Positions 12,668 through 28,753 of a DNA stretch of 64,000 nucleotides are shown one piece after another (position 1 is the stretch's first letter; every line of letters starts with the position of its first letter). Where the stretch lies: contig OZ024784.1 of NCBI GenBank assembly GCA_964017065.1, positions 11,761,152-11,825,151 of the forward strand. The letters run 5' to 3'. The notes beneath the pieces are model-generated. The model did not search any database. It saw only the letters and a program-made list of their open reading frames with translations, and had not been told where the DNA came from. The position numbers were made by a program, and so were the translations under genes. This DNA comes from Haliclona indistincta. Taxonomy: Eukaryota > Porifera > Demospongiae > Haplosclerida > Chalinidae.

Positions 12668-15600
12668 ATGGCCATGGCTACAGGTGCAGATGAACTTGAA
12701 GTGCCCTGGAAAAACCGGCTATACAAGGGACGCTGGAAGTCCGCATCAGCAAACAGAGTGACTTACTTTACTTCAAAACCTAAACCTGGTCTAGGAAGAC
12801 TATTATTAGCAAGGTTTGGTAAATTGACAGAGTACGTAGTCTAGCGGTGTCATTACCTGTCATTCATTCCTTCCAGCACACCGCCACTCACTCCCTTCTC
12901 AGCATTGCTGAAGGAGCACAGAGACAGAACATTTTCAGTTATAGAACCTCATTGCACAAAAGTGTCAGTCGGAGTATCAAACAGTGTAGTACATCCATCG
13001 ACTACTGATGCTGATTTTGGGTAATGCACAGTAGTTGCATTGATCTCGCAAGTCCTGAGCATGTGCTTAGTTGTATTAGCTAGGGACGGACCAAGATAAT
13101 AGTACTAAAATCTAGCACTATTATCATTGGCGCTCAACAATGATGTGTAGGGATGACCACGAATTAAGATGGCAGCTACACATGTGTGGAAAGTCATCGC
13201 ACACTAATCGCACATATCTTTATTGTCGAAAAATAATTAGTTCTAATAATAGGCAACATCTCTTAGACATAGTTTTGCAGAACAAAATTAATCATTGACT
13301 TTCACAGTAAAGCTTTTGACATAGACTATTCAGATTCCCATTTTGATGCACTATACATTGTTTAATTATTTGTAAAAAAAAAATATTATTCACCATAATG
13401 TTATGTTGTAAACTTGTAGGCCAATGGTTACTGCTGGAACACCTGATGATAATTGTCTCTTCCGAGAATCTCTTACATTCTCATCCCCACCAGCCCCCTC
13501 TGCTAAGGCAGCCCTCTCCTGTTCTCCAGTACTCACTGCGTCGTCTAGTCTACATGAGTTAGATTTGAATCAGTGCACTCTAGAGCCAGATACCACAACG
13601 CCTGGTATGGATAAACAGTTCACATGTATTGTGCTCATGTTTATCTATTCAGCTGTTGATAGTAGCACTGTGCAACCAGCACACCTCACACCTCACCTTA
13701 TAACCAGCACACCGCACATGTGAGTACCAGGCAGTACAATGCCATATCCTGTATTGCCATATCCTGTACTGTCTGCCTCAACTAGTTATTACAAGGTGAC
13801 ACAAGAGCGCACATACAAGTGACATATCTGTTGAAGGATTTGGCAACCATAGTGCTTTGTAGTTGGTTCATTGTTTATTATAGACAATGATAGTCAGTGG
13901 TGCACACCCTTCAGAATTAGGACTTGCAGACCGCGAAGTACAAATGCGGTAGTGGGCGTTACCTCCCTGCATATGCTGCTGTAAAATGTTCACACACGAG
14001 TCTGTTAGCCACGCTGCTGAACTTAGCATTACTGACTGTATTTTCGACTGCAATTGATAGAATGCGTTTTCCACCACGACGCCTGCATTGCCGGTCACGT
14101 TATGTCTTCTTGCTGGCAGTGTATACGACTGTCGTGATAGTCGCCACGTTGTACGTCTCGTCTCTGGCTCACCGCAGTCACTTAACTCAGCTGGAGACTA
14201 GATTAGCGCGATCACCACCGACCATCGCCGCTCCTCATCGCTTTCCTGCCCATCGTCACTCTCCTGTGCCAGGAATAAGACCTGGTCCGAGCGACAACGG
14301 AGGCAAGAAAGAGAAGGAGACAATACACAACCGGAATGCCGCCGGATTGCATGGTGTTGGCTTACCCTCTGTTAAGCGAGTGCACGGGTAAATACAGTAC
14401 CTTACTAGCCAGATATAAGCAACCCTTATATTAGTATTATTCTCTTGATCACAGGTTTGTTGGTGGAGATTGCCCTGCAATCAGAAGCCCCATAGTGGTG
14501 AGAGCTGTATTCATTGTACATGTACCACTGCAATTTGAATCCAAAGAAATTTTAATGCCAGGATAACCTGTTTTTTTTTAAGAATGATGACTAGGCTGGT
14601 ATTATTAGTTTTTGCCTGTGCAATTCAGGATTATTTCTCTGTTCCATTTATTTTCTCAGGAGTATCTTACTCCTAATAAAGATGGACAACTGAGTGACAA
14701 ACAGAAGGTAATGGCTGTGTGTAACCAGGCCGCTCATATCACCCTGGACAGTTTCTTTACCACTAGGTGAGTCTCACTATAAACATTGTTATCACTGTTG
14801 TGCCACAATCTTACTATTGTGAAAAATCTTTATCTTGTGTGTGTCACAGTATGCGTAAGACTGTTAGGAAACTGGGCGAGGGAGTGTTTGGGGAAGTTTT
14901 CCATGTCTTCACTGAGGAGAGGGATAACCTTGCTCTGAAGGTGCAGCTGGCCAACTTAATTAACACTGCGCTGTATACTCATAATAACTTGTTGATGAAA
15001 TGTGTGTATTAAAACATTATTATCAAAGGTTCCAAAACTCCATCCAATTACAATTATACAATAATCCCATTACTACAACATACTGCTCGTTCTTCACAGA
15101 TTGTACCCATTGAAACTGACGTGAAAGTGAATGATGAAAGACAGTCAACGTATGCGGAAGTGTTACCTGAATTGGTCATTTCCAAGTGAGTCGGTATCCA
15201 TTGGTGTGCATGTGAATGATATTATTATTCGACAGAGAACTCAGTGACCTTGCTCTGGATAAAGAGGTACCTAGAAAAGCTAGTTTGCTGACATGGTTTT
15301 AAGTTGCTATGACTCTTGTTAAATGATTGCGTTGTCTGTAACAGTGTATAGCAATGACAATTTACTCATAGCAGTAGACACAGTATTACTACTGTACTCT
15401 TATTGCTGTTCAGAACTCTCTTCACTACACTAAGAACTTTGTTCATATTCACAAGTGAGATTACAACAGCAATGTTAGAAGCAATGTCAGTTTTATTTCT
15501 CGTCTTAAGGATGGGCTTATGTAGGAGTGCCTATCCAGAGTTTCTGATTGATGCTTGGGACCAATGGGATGATGAGGAAAACAGTGAAAACGACAGGCCT

Positions 15601-17948
15601 GGTGAGCCATTGTGCTTGGCTAGTAATTAGTTCTTTGTTTGTTAATAGACATATTTGGTGAAGATCAACAGTACATTGTGTTTGCATATGAAAATGCTGG
15701 CATTGCATTGGAACGTTTTACTGTAAGTTGTTATTACAATAGTAGTATTGTGTAAGTTGTTATTACAATAGTAAGTTGTTATTACAATAGTAGTATTGTG
15801 TAAGTTGTTATTACAATAGTAGTATTGGGTATTATGTGGCTGTCAGGGATTTATAACATCAACTTGATAGTAGACCATAGATTGTTCTCATTCTTTAGTT
15901 TCAATCCTCTCATGAAGCAAGGAGCGTTATTGCACAGATTGCAGGAGCTCTGGCAGTGGCTGAAGAGGTTAGCTGTTATGAGATTCAATGCAGCCAGTAG
16001 TTGCAAATGGCACTGCAACTTGCAATATTAAATCTTGTAGTTTTGCACCTGAGCATGACAAGCATGCATAATGGTCTATTATAGTAGTCAGTGTGGTATG
16101 TATTGACTATGGTTGCATACTCTAATCACAGGCTCTGAAGTTTGAGCATAGAGATTTGCATCGTGGCAACATACTAGTGAGGCGGACCAAGGATCCTACA
16201 GTAGTGTTTGTGATGAATGGTCAACGTTATGAGCTACCATCACATGGTGTATTAGTCACTATTATTGACTATACTCTATCAAGACTATCTCAAGGTGTGT
16301 ATAGCTGATATATTTCATGAGGTTAAATTTTCGTTTTGGACAAGTGAGGCAGAATTTCGTGAGTTCATAGGCGGCTGCAGGAACGGGCCCACCCGGGCAA
16401 TGCCCTGGTAGAATAGCTGACTGTATTGATTTTTTTCCAGCCTGTGAATCTGTGACTGGTTTTATTTTACAGATTAATCACCTGTTACTAAGCATCAAAA
16501 ACTGACTGGATAAATCTATAGACCCCTTCAGCTTCTGGGGAGTGGCACATTTGGATGCCTTTTCTTGACATAATCCATAATCTTGGATAAACTCCCTCTG
16601 GATTTGGTGACCACCAAGCCTGATTATGTACTACTGATTACAAATTCTCGCAAAGCACGTGCTATTCTATTGTAAAGGGCTAGGCTAAATTTTCGTATGT
16701 AAAAAATTTTGTTCTGGTTGACCAGTAGAATGAAAAGAACGAAATTTAACCTCATACGGTACTACACAGTAATTGGATAATCATATTTCCTCATCCTTAA
16801 AATTATAATTATCATCAATAATGTTTTGATTCTTTTACTAATAAGTTACCGATGTCTAGCCTAATATTGGTATTTCCTTATTGTTATCATACTGCAATGT
16901 GTATTGTGTTTGTTTGCTGACAGACTCTTGTACATATCAACAAGCCAACACTGCATACACAAAACCAGTCTTCTTGTGTGTAAAATTATGATAACTTGTA
17001 GTTATTGGCCAACCATTGGCCAAATTTACATGCCAGTCATATTTTCAAACGCCCCACTGGCTATAATGATAGCCTCCACATACCTTATTACGACCATATT
17101 CAGAATCGAGCACCTTCACACACACAATGTTGAGCATCACTGTGTGTATCATGATCTGGTACCACTACCTATGCCGTCATCACATATCTAGCATACTTCT
17201 CACATCCGTTATTCATTGTTGACAGCTATTCATCTATGGCATCTTAGTGAAGTAACACTATTGGGTCTCTAGAAGTTCATTCCACTACACCAAGATCACT
17301 TTACAATACAAATTTTCTGATGATCGAAATGCTTTGTGTTGGCAGGTGTGTTTCATTGTTTCTTGTTTTCAGGTGACTGTGTTTCTTTCAATGATCTCAA
17401 CAATCTCCCGTGGGTGTTTCAGGGAAAACAGGGAGCTCTTCAGTTTGACACATACAGACTCATGCGGAACTGTACTGGGTGAGTGAGTAGTGTATGAGGG
17501 AGTGGATGGGTGGAGTAGTCATGGGTCACTAGACAAGAATGCATAACTATTTTTCTTCTGAAGCATTGTTTCTATGGAGTCAATAGTGAGAAGATGGGTG
17601 GTGCTGCTTTGTACCTGTGTTTGCTATAGGAGTGCCAGTTGATCTTATTGTGTAGAAAAGCATTCGTGGGCTAGCTGCCTGCTTGTTTAGTCTCCACTCA
17701 TTCACTACAGCAATGACTGGTCAAAGTTTGCTCCAAAGACCAATGCACTCTGGCTACACTACATTGTGAACAGAGTTTCAGCGAAAGGTCGTCACAAGAA
17801 TCTCACTCGTAAACAGATGCAGACCAGATTGAAACCATACTTGAACAAGTTCAAAAGTCTTGAATCAGCAAAGCATATATTCTTGTCATTGTTTGCTGAT
17901 AACCCAAAGCAACAGAAAGCTCATCCTGTTCCTAAGCAAACTAACTGA
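12668..17948 (+). CDS. HASPIN: Haspin histone H3 Thr3 kinase
   Basis: Exons: 12668..12813, 12877..13020, 13420..13604, 13653..13719, 14455..14497, 14660..14766, 14850..14940, 15100..15185, 15236..15266, 15414..15454, 15510..15601, 15649..15722, 15899..15967, 16132..16294, 17373..17478, 17711..17948; 560 aa. Haspin marks H3 Thr3 in mitosis to recruit the chromosomal passenger complex. Kinase features: glycine loop LGEGVFGEVF (about 239-248), AYENAG hinge region, HRDLHRGNIL with catalytic Asp about 400, and the haspin-specific IIDYTLSRL in place of DFG (about 436-444). The N-terminus from exons 1-4 is low-complexity and poorly conserved. An alternative first exon at 14062-14387 joins exon 5 in the same phase (separate entry). 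Introns 12 and 14 carry repeats. Confidence 0.9.
14062..14387 (+). CDS. Candidate alternative first exon of haspin with membrane anchor
   Basis: Within haspin intron 4 an ORF opens at ATG 14062 and reads 108 codons to a donor GCACGG|GTAAAT in phase 2, the same phase as haspin exon 4, so it can splice directly onto exon 5 (14455). It begins MRFPPRRLHCRSRYVFLLAV and continues into a strongly hydrophobic stretch (about residues 15-35), the look of a type II membrane anchor, followed by an Arg/Pro/His-rich stalk. The region is richer in CpG than its neighbours. It could be an alternative first exon, a separate short gene, or a chance ORF. Spliced RNA would decide. Confidence 0.35.
15723..15828. 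repeat. Tandem repeat of a splice-donor sequence
   Basis: Haspin intron 12 starts with GTAAGTTGTTATTACAATAG, and this block recurs four times (near 15723, 15752, 15771 and 15800), mostly separated by TAGTATTGT. Each copy carries a complete GTAAGT donor consensus. The first copy abuts exon 12 and is the one used in the model. Confidence 0.85.
16317..16755. mobile_element. Short inverted-repeat element in haspin intron 14
   Basis: Left end ATGAGGTTAAATTTTCG and right end CGAAATTTAACCTCAT are inverted copies differing by one base of length, about 440 bp apart. No coding sequence is inside. It accounts for much of the 1.1-kb intron 16295-17372. Family not assigned. Confidence 0.5.
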
Positions 17949-18164
17949 AATGTACTATTGGCAAATTTATAATCACATAGTGAAGACTATCTCATTGCTC
18001 CAACTACTTTGATTTCAATAATTTTCAATTTCACAAAGTTTCAATCATAATTTATCACAATGTACAACCACCACACATGAGTACTAGAGTGCACGACATA
18101 TAATACTGAGAAGTAGGGAAAGCAAACAATAATCGATAATACTGATAACAGTGATTTTAAATGT

Positions 18165-21100
18165 TTAGATGACAGTTTCACTGTGCAAGCCTCTGTTGAA
18201 GCCCACATTTCCTGAGAAAGACGGTAGTGGCGAATTGTCATTGTCTCGTGCGTAGAATTTGCTTGCTGGTTTAGAGATGATATAACCACAAGAGTCACCC
18301 CAGACCTTCTGATCAACAATAGCTTGTTGAATGGCTATGGTCCATTCTATTCGCTCTTCTTTGGACTCAAATGATATATATTGTTCCTTGTTGTTGTCTT
18401 TGACTATGATTGTATTGGGTCTGCGCATTGTGAGCCGAGGAGCATTCTCAACTTCCATCAACTGGAGAACAAAACATGCAATGAATAATGAAGATATAAG
18501 AGAGGAACACCTACTGAAGTGAGATCAATAGTCTGACAAGGCATCTTCATGCCAACATCTTCTGGATACACCCAGCAGCGCATATGGTTTTGTCTCATAA
18601 CACACCATAGTCGTATCCAAGCAGGAAGGCCTGTCACCTTTTGCTAATGGAAAATATAAAGTTAATAATCTTGTACCTTCAAATTTGTGCACAGAATCTT
18701 GTACCAACATGATATAGCTGATATACAATACTGGTCATGATCATACTCCTACGACATAACTAATGTAACTACGCTGTTGCTATAAGCTGCACAAACAGTT
18801 TCTCTAAAAGTACAATTGCTAGAACAATGCTTAAACTAACCTGCACATTGATAAACCCAGTGATACGAGGGTTAGTGGCACAGTCGGGCTGAGCCATGAG
18901 GTTGCAGCAGATCTGTCCCCACAAAGGAAGCAAGGGTTGGTCACAGGCTGAAGAAGTAGAGGCTGTACCACTGGAACCAACTGCTCCTTTGGTGAGTGTG
19001 TATGTCCTACAGGAGCCTGGAGACCAAACACAGTAGAGGCTATTGAGCAGCTATTGAAAGCTTAATGCAGCACTGTTGAGCTTAATGCAGACACTGTTCA
19101 GCTACAAGCAGCTAGCACACACAAGACTGACAATGAGCAGATTGTGTCGCGGTTATATCTCACGTGGTATGTGTACAATACTCTTGTAGTGGACACAGAT
19201 ACCAGACAAAACAAATATGCTGTGCATGAGGTCTTAATTGGTAGGTATCTACTCGTGCCACAGTGGTGACCACAGCACTTGTATGCAGGTAGGAGACGTA
19301 CTGTACCCAAACAAACCAGGCCAGCATTGGGCATAGTTGTACATACATAGCATGCGAGTGTGTGTTCTTCCTGACCTAGCTTATGAATAATCGAACCAAA
19401 ATGTTTACCACATAAGTGCTAGTGCAGACATGACTAGTGTTACTGTCACAACAAACAATTACCAAAGGCAGCAGTTTTGATAGAGTTCTGACTTGAGTCA
19501 CAAAGACTAAACATAATAACAAGACCCTGAGGTATTTATGATGGGTGTGTATACATTTACTCTTGGTATACACCTGTATAATACTTAGGCATCAACAAGT
19601 TATGCAGAATAGGATAGCAAATTTTTAACAGATAATTGTAAAACACCAAACAACACTGGCAGCATAACACATACCAATAATACCAAACACTAAACTATTA
19701 TTTAACATTCTTTTCATTAAAATAGCTATTTGAGTACATGTGTATTAGCTAACATAGAGCAGAGCAAACAAACCATATTGCATGAGTAAGTTACTAAGTG
19801 CTCATCTGGGTGTGAAAGAAACATAGGTCGCTAACCAAAACATGGCTAAAATGTTTGACCACCACCCATTAAAACAAAGATGTTGCCATGTCTCAATGAG
19901 GACAAGTCAAAACAAACCTTGTAACGGACTGTCTCTTTTACAAGGTTTGTACAAAAATACTCAGTGTAGAGGTACATATAGGGCTGGGCGATATTGATAT
20001 TTTTAGCAACGATATGATATTGCACCAAGTCATCACGATATGACGATATATTGCCACACTCTGATTGCCGTCCTTACCTTTAGTATTTTCTGTACATAAG
20101 CATGTTTATAATGACAGAACGATCAAGAATTGTAAAACCATCACTTCAATATTCACGATATCACACGATATAATTATTGTGTTCACGATATTATTGTGTT
20201 AAGTGATCTTCGAATATTGCAAACGATATTGTAACAAATATCACGATACTACGATAATATTGAAATATTGCCCAGCCCTAGGTACATATACACACACTTT
20301 GGATAAAGAGAGGGCAACATACAAGCAACATCACTGAGTGTGAAGTGGGCATGTCCTGCAAGAGTAAAATGATGAGAAGGGTTTACTGCTTGCATTGGAG
20401 GAACATAGGTAGCAGCAGATGATAATGATGCAGAAGAGGAGGAATGAGAGAGAGGTGAATCGATATTCCATTCCTAGACAAAAAGTTCAACGTAATCCTG
20501 CTATAAAATGCTGGGTTCACCTTTTTGATCTTGCGAAGCATCTTCATTGGTGTCAAGGGAGTTGACGGTGTGGTGGAGGAGGTGTCAGAAGTAGTGGAGG
20601 AAGAGCAGTACACTTCAGCTTCAAGAACAAAGTCCTTGTCAACTCGCTCTGGGCTGGAAACAAACATCAGGAGTAAGTTCCTTGCAATAACCAGGCAAGA
20701 GACAACTCACAAGATGATACAATCAGTAAAAGATATATCCATTGTGGATCGATCAACTTCGGCAATAGAGTGTGTATCCATCACCTGGTTACCAAGACGA
20801 AACAAGCAGAACACACCAATCTTATGGGAGGAGTCTAAACAGGAAGAGAAAACACTACACAGACAGCCACCACACAGCAGCCAATAACCCTCGCAGTAAC
20901 AAGATGATGCATTACTACAGAGTACATTCTTTAAATAGCTGACCTGATTTTCCTTTGGCTTGCTCAAACTGCTTCCATTCGAGAGGAATACGTATTTCTG
21001 CATTTAGGTATAATAGCAGTAAGCACAACAAGTTAAAATGATATGCTCACCAGAAATGGCTATCTTGGTCATGCATGGATGAATCTCTCTGAAGATAAAC

Positions 21101-21637
21101 ATTGTTAAGCTTGATGACATACAATTATCACACTATTTTATAAATGTATGTGCAAGTTCTGTGTCTTTTGGAAGCACATGTTATTCATCCTCACCCTTCA
21201 TTGCCTGTCTTCTTTGAGGCTGTCCAGTCTTGCCGGCTCTGAACCTGCTGCAGCTCTTTCATGAGTGCTATGATTTTAGCATTTGATACAAACAGGCCCT
21301 TGCTGGCCTCCATACCCTGCCATGGGTTCTTGGCAGCTTGTTGTAACTTAGCAGCACCATCACGAATCTTGCACTCTCGTTCAATCTGGTCTTTTAGCAG
21401 TGTTACGGCAGGGTTATCCGGATACAGCTGGGAAACAGAAGAAGAGAATAACAGTTTAGTTCTTCACTAATAGCAAGTTGTCTTAGTTATATATACCTTC
21501 TGTCGTTTTGTGCCACCCACGTTCCTGCTCTGAAAGTTCTCCTTGCTGTCTTCGGCTATACCACTGCCCCCCTTTCGCTTTGTTCCAGCCTCAACAGAGG
21601 ATGCTACTGGTCTTTTCTCGGCCTTATCGTTGTTCAT
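18165..21637 (-). CDS. RTKN: Rhotekin-like Rho effector
   Basis: Model: complement(join(18165..18461, 18515..18643, 18841..19016, 20296..20473, 20521..20653, 20711..20834, 20944..20997, 21051..21088, 21195..21427, 21497..21637)), 500 aa. Exon 2 encodes an HR1 Rho-binding coil (DQIERECKIRDGAAKLQQAA, FVSNAKIIALMKELQQVQS). Next come the rhotekin/anillin-type beta domain (IRIPLEWKQFEQAKGK, DRSTMDISFTDCII), the segment LLPLWGQICCNLMAQP and a PH domain (LPAWIRLWCVMRQNHMRCWV) with a basic tail. Rhotekin binds GTP-Rho and inhibits its GTPase activity. The join 20296/19016 is the weakest, because the donor lies in a GTGTGT run and only one choice keeps frame. The intervening 1.3-kb intron holds a hAT element. 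Confidence 0.87.
19979..20280. mobile_element. Non-autonomous hAT-like element with 8-bp target duplication
   Basis: The element begins TAGGGCTGGGCGATATTGAT and ends AATATTGCCCAGCCCTA, an inverted repeat. It is flanked by perfect 8-bp direct repeats GGTACATA (19971-19978 and 20281-20288). An 8-bp duplication and AGGGCTGGGCGATAT ends are typical of hAT elements. At 302 bp with no ORF it is a MITE. It sits in an intron of rhotekin, 7 bp past the preceding donor region. Confidence 0.88.
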
Positions 21638-21877
21638 TGTCGTAGTCTACTGCCGTAACGTATGCAAGAGACTCAAAAGAATAACCAGCAGACCAGCTAG
21701 CTAGAAGTGCGCCCGCGCGCTTTTGAATGTATCACGTGATTATTAATCTTATGTGGGTGGGGCAAGTTACATTTGTATGACTCCGAATAAATGTCGGACC
21801 CTCGGTGACTCGGTCTGATCACAGCACTGCAGCGTCTAGTTGCAGTGGAGAGCTGCGCTGGAGAGAAGCCAGTATTG

Positions 21878-26407
<4,530 letters not shown>

Positions 26408-26524
26408 CTTACCACCTTTGATTCAAAATGCAATATTCACTATTCAATGTCTGTATCAAAAAAAAACATTTATTGAGTCACACCCAAGTTAACGTTAATT
26501 TCCACTTCGTCTTCGGTCGTCACC

Positions 26525-28726
26525 ATGGACGAGGCCAGCGATGTTTTGATTGCAAGCACGATCGGTGATCTGTCGTGGCTGAAGCGTTCCTTGGCTGCAG
26601 CAGGACTCGGTAACACTATTAATGACACTCTCAGAAACGGCGAGGTATGATAAAGATACAGAATTGGTCAGTGGAGCAGTTTGTTTCTACTGCCAATAGG
26701 GTCTCGGTCCTGTGCACCTGGCAGCTAAGAATTGCAAACTGAACGTGCTAGACTATCTGCTCACGCACTGCACCGTAGAAATAGACATGCAAGCGCAACC
26801 ATCAGGAGACACAGCCCTTCACTGCGCTCTCTCTAAGGCAGCTAGTAAAACAGCGGTTGCTGACGTTACTCGATGTGTGAAGATGCTTCTGGATAAAGGG
26901 GCTAACTGTAACAGGTAAAGAGGTAGATTTGAAGTTAAATAACGAATAATGAATGCATGATGCAGGCAGAATAGTGCAGGGAGCAGTTCACTGCACTGTG
27001 CTGCAGCAGGTGGATATGCCACAGTCCTCAATATGCTTCTTTCACATGGTGCAAAGATACACCATCAGGTATGAGTTACTGTTCGAAAGCTGTGGATGCA
27101 TTATTCTAACCTATTTCAGAATGATTCTGGAAGAACTGCCTATGATCTAGCTTGCTTACATGGCCACTACAAGTGTGCTCGAATACTGCAAGCTCTTATC
27201 TGGGCCGACAACAAAGACAGCTGCTTAAAAATGGAACATAATCAAACAAGATTGAGCCAAAAAAATGTTGTGCATGATTCACAAACTGAAGAGGCCAGCT
27301 GCAATCAGTTCGAGCAGATCACACAACAAGAGACCAGTCACGTGGATGGTAGCTTTAAGTCTAAAGTTCCTGAGTCAAAAAAATTGCTCCATGTAACTAC
27401 AACTAAAATAAATCTTCATCAAGCAGACAGAAACATCAGCCAAATTGGAAAGCCAGACAAAATGTACCCATACACTAACTATCCACCAGTGAACCTGCGG
27501 CAGCACAATAGTGCTAGTTCCTCGCCTAATAATAGTGTTGATATTAGAGGAGGCACAAATCTGAGGCTAGTGCAGAGCGCAAGAACTACTAGGACTAGCA
27601 GACCATACTCAGGAAAATCACTCAAATCTCAATCTCTCTCAAGCACTCATCATTATTCACAGGGAAGAAGAATGCCCCGTCGCTCAAAGAATACACCAAC
27701 TGGAGATATTCATGGCAGCTATGAATCTCCTACCTCAAAACATTGCTCACTATCCCATGCCACTAGATCTAAAATGAGCATGAATGTCATCAACTTGGAG
27801 GGTGTTGATCTGCCTCTAGGCAACAGGCATCATGAATCATCTGGAAGTGAAGACAGTGACAATGGAGGGAGTTCAACATCTATTGATGGTTTGACATTTC
27901 ATGATGTTGGACAAGTCAATGATCTCCAATCTCTGACTGTTCCTTCAGTTTCAACTGATAAACCAGCTATATCTCCTGCTGAGCTCCTTCAATTGCTTCG
28001 TCTTGCGAGCAATGACACTAATAGGAAATCACTACGGCGTGCCTCGTCATTTAGTTTCAGAGGTAGTAAGGAAAGAAGTGATCGTGGCCGACGATTTAGC
28101 CTGGGTGCAATTCCAGAGGGAGAGATGGTGACTCACTATTTTGACGAACAACCTGATAAAGCATTGGATTTTGATACAGAATTTCTCTACAACATTATGC
28201 CATTTGCATTCCAAGGAGTGCAAAGCCCTGCTGGTCATGCAAACGAAGTGCTGTCTACTGCCTCTTCAATAGCAACAAGTACTACTAGTCAGCCACTTCT
28301 GAGGAGTGAATCAGTACCACCACAGCAGGGTAGGCTTTCACAACTTAGTGTGGTCACAGTGGCATGGGAATCAGAAGGTCAAGGGAACATTGTTGATGAC
28401 AGACCTATTTCACCAAGAACAGGCCAACCTAGTTTGCCTCTCTCTCCAACCAGCTTGGAACCAGTTTTAAATCCTCCTACTTTGTACAGCACACAACCAA
28501 TTCGGAATGGAGTGAGTTCATCGCTATATTAATTATTAATCTAATCTCTCTGTCTTGTTCATAGCATGCTGTTAAGAGTTCAAGACAGTCAAATACAAAA
28601 CATGAGCAACAACCCCATTTGCTACCTAGAAGAATCAAGTCAGCACCGCAAAAAAGAACACAATTACACAGACAAGTACTAAAGTCAACAGTTTTTGAGT
28701 TTGGCAAAGGCCTGACTAATCAATAA
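26525..28726 (+). CDS. Ankyrin-repeat protein with long disordered tail
   Basis: Exons: 26525..26644, 26700..26914, 26966..27068, 27120..28511, 28565..28726; 663 aa. Ankyrin repeats fill roughly residues 10-165: GLGPVHLAAKNCKLNVLDYL, GDTALHCALSKAA, SSLHCAAAGGYATVLNMLLS and GRTAYDLACLHGHYKCARIL. The remaining 500 residues are low-complexity, Ser/Thr/Gln-rich and basic, with RRASSFSFRGSKERSDRGRR resembling a kinase site cluster. Exon 4 (1392 nt) is unusually long here. The N-terminal repeats suggest a binding adaptor. I do not recognise a specific family. The gene follows CCDC186 on the same strand after 117 bp. Confidence 0.8.
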
Positions 28727-28753
28727 CAGTGTCAGTATTTTATTGCAAATTTA

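Noticed and set aside
13070..13419. Extra haspin exon in intron 2
   Set aside because: No ORF with matching phase; exons 2 and 3 already join in frame.
20296..20297. AAA|GTGTGT as the rhotekin donor at this junction
   Set aside because: It puts the next exon in a frame with an immediate stop; the site one base pair of GT further on keeps the rhotekin core frame.
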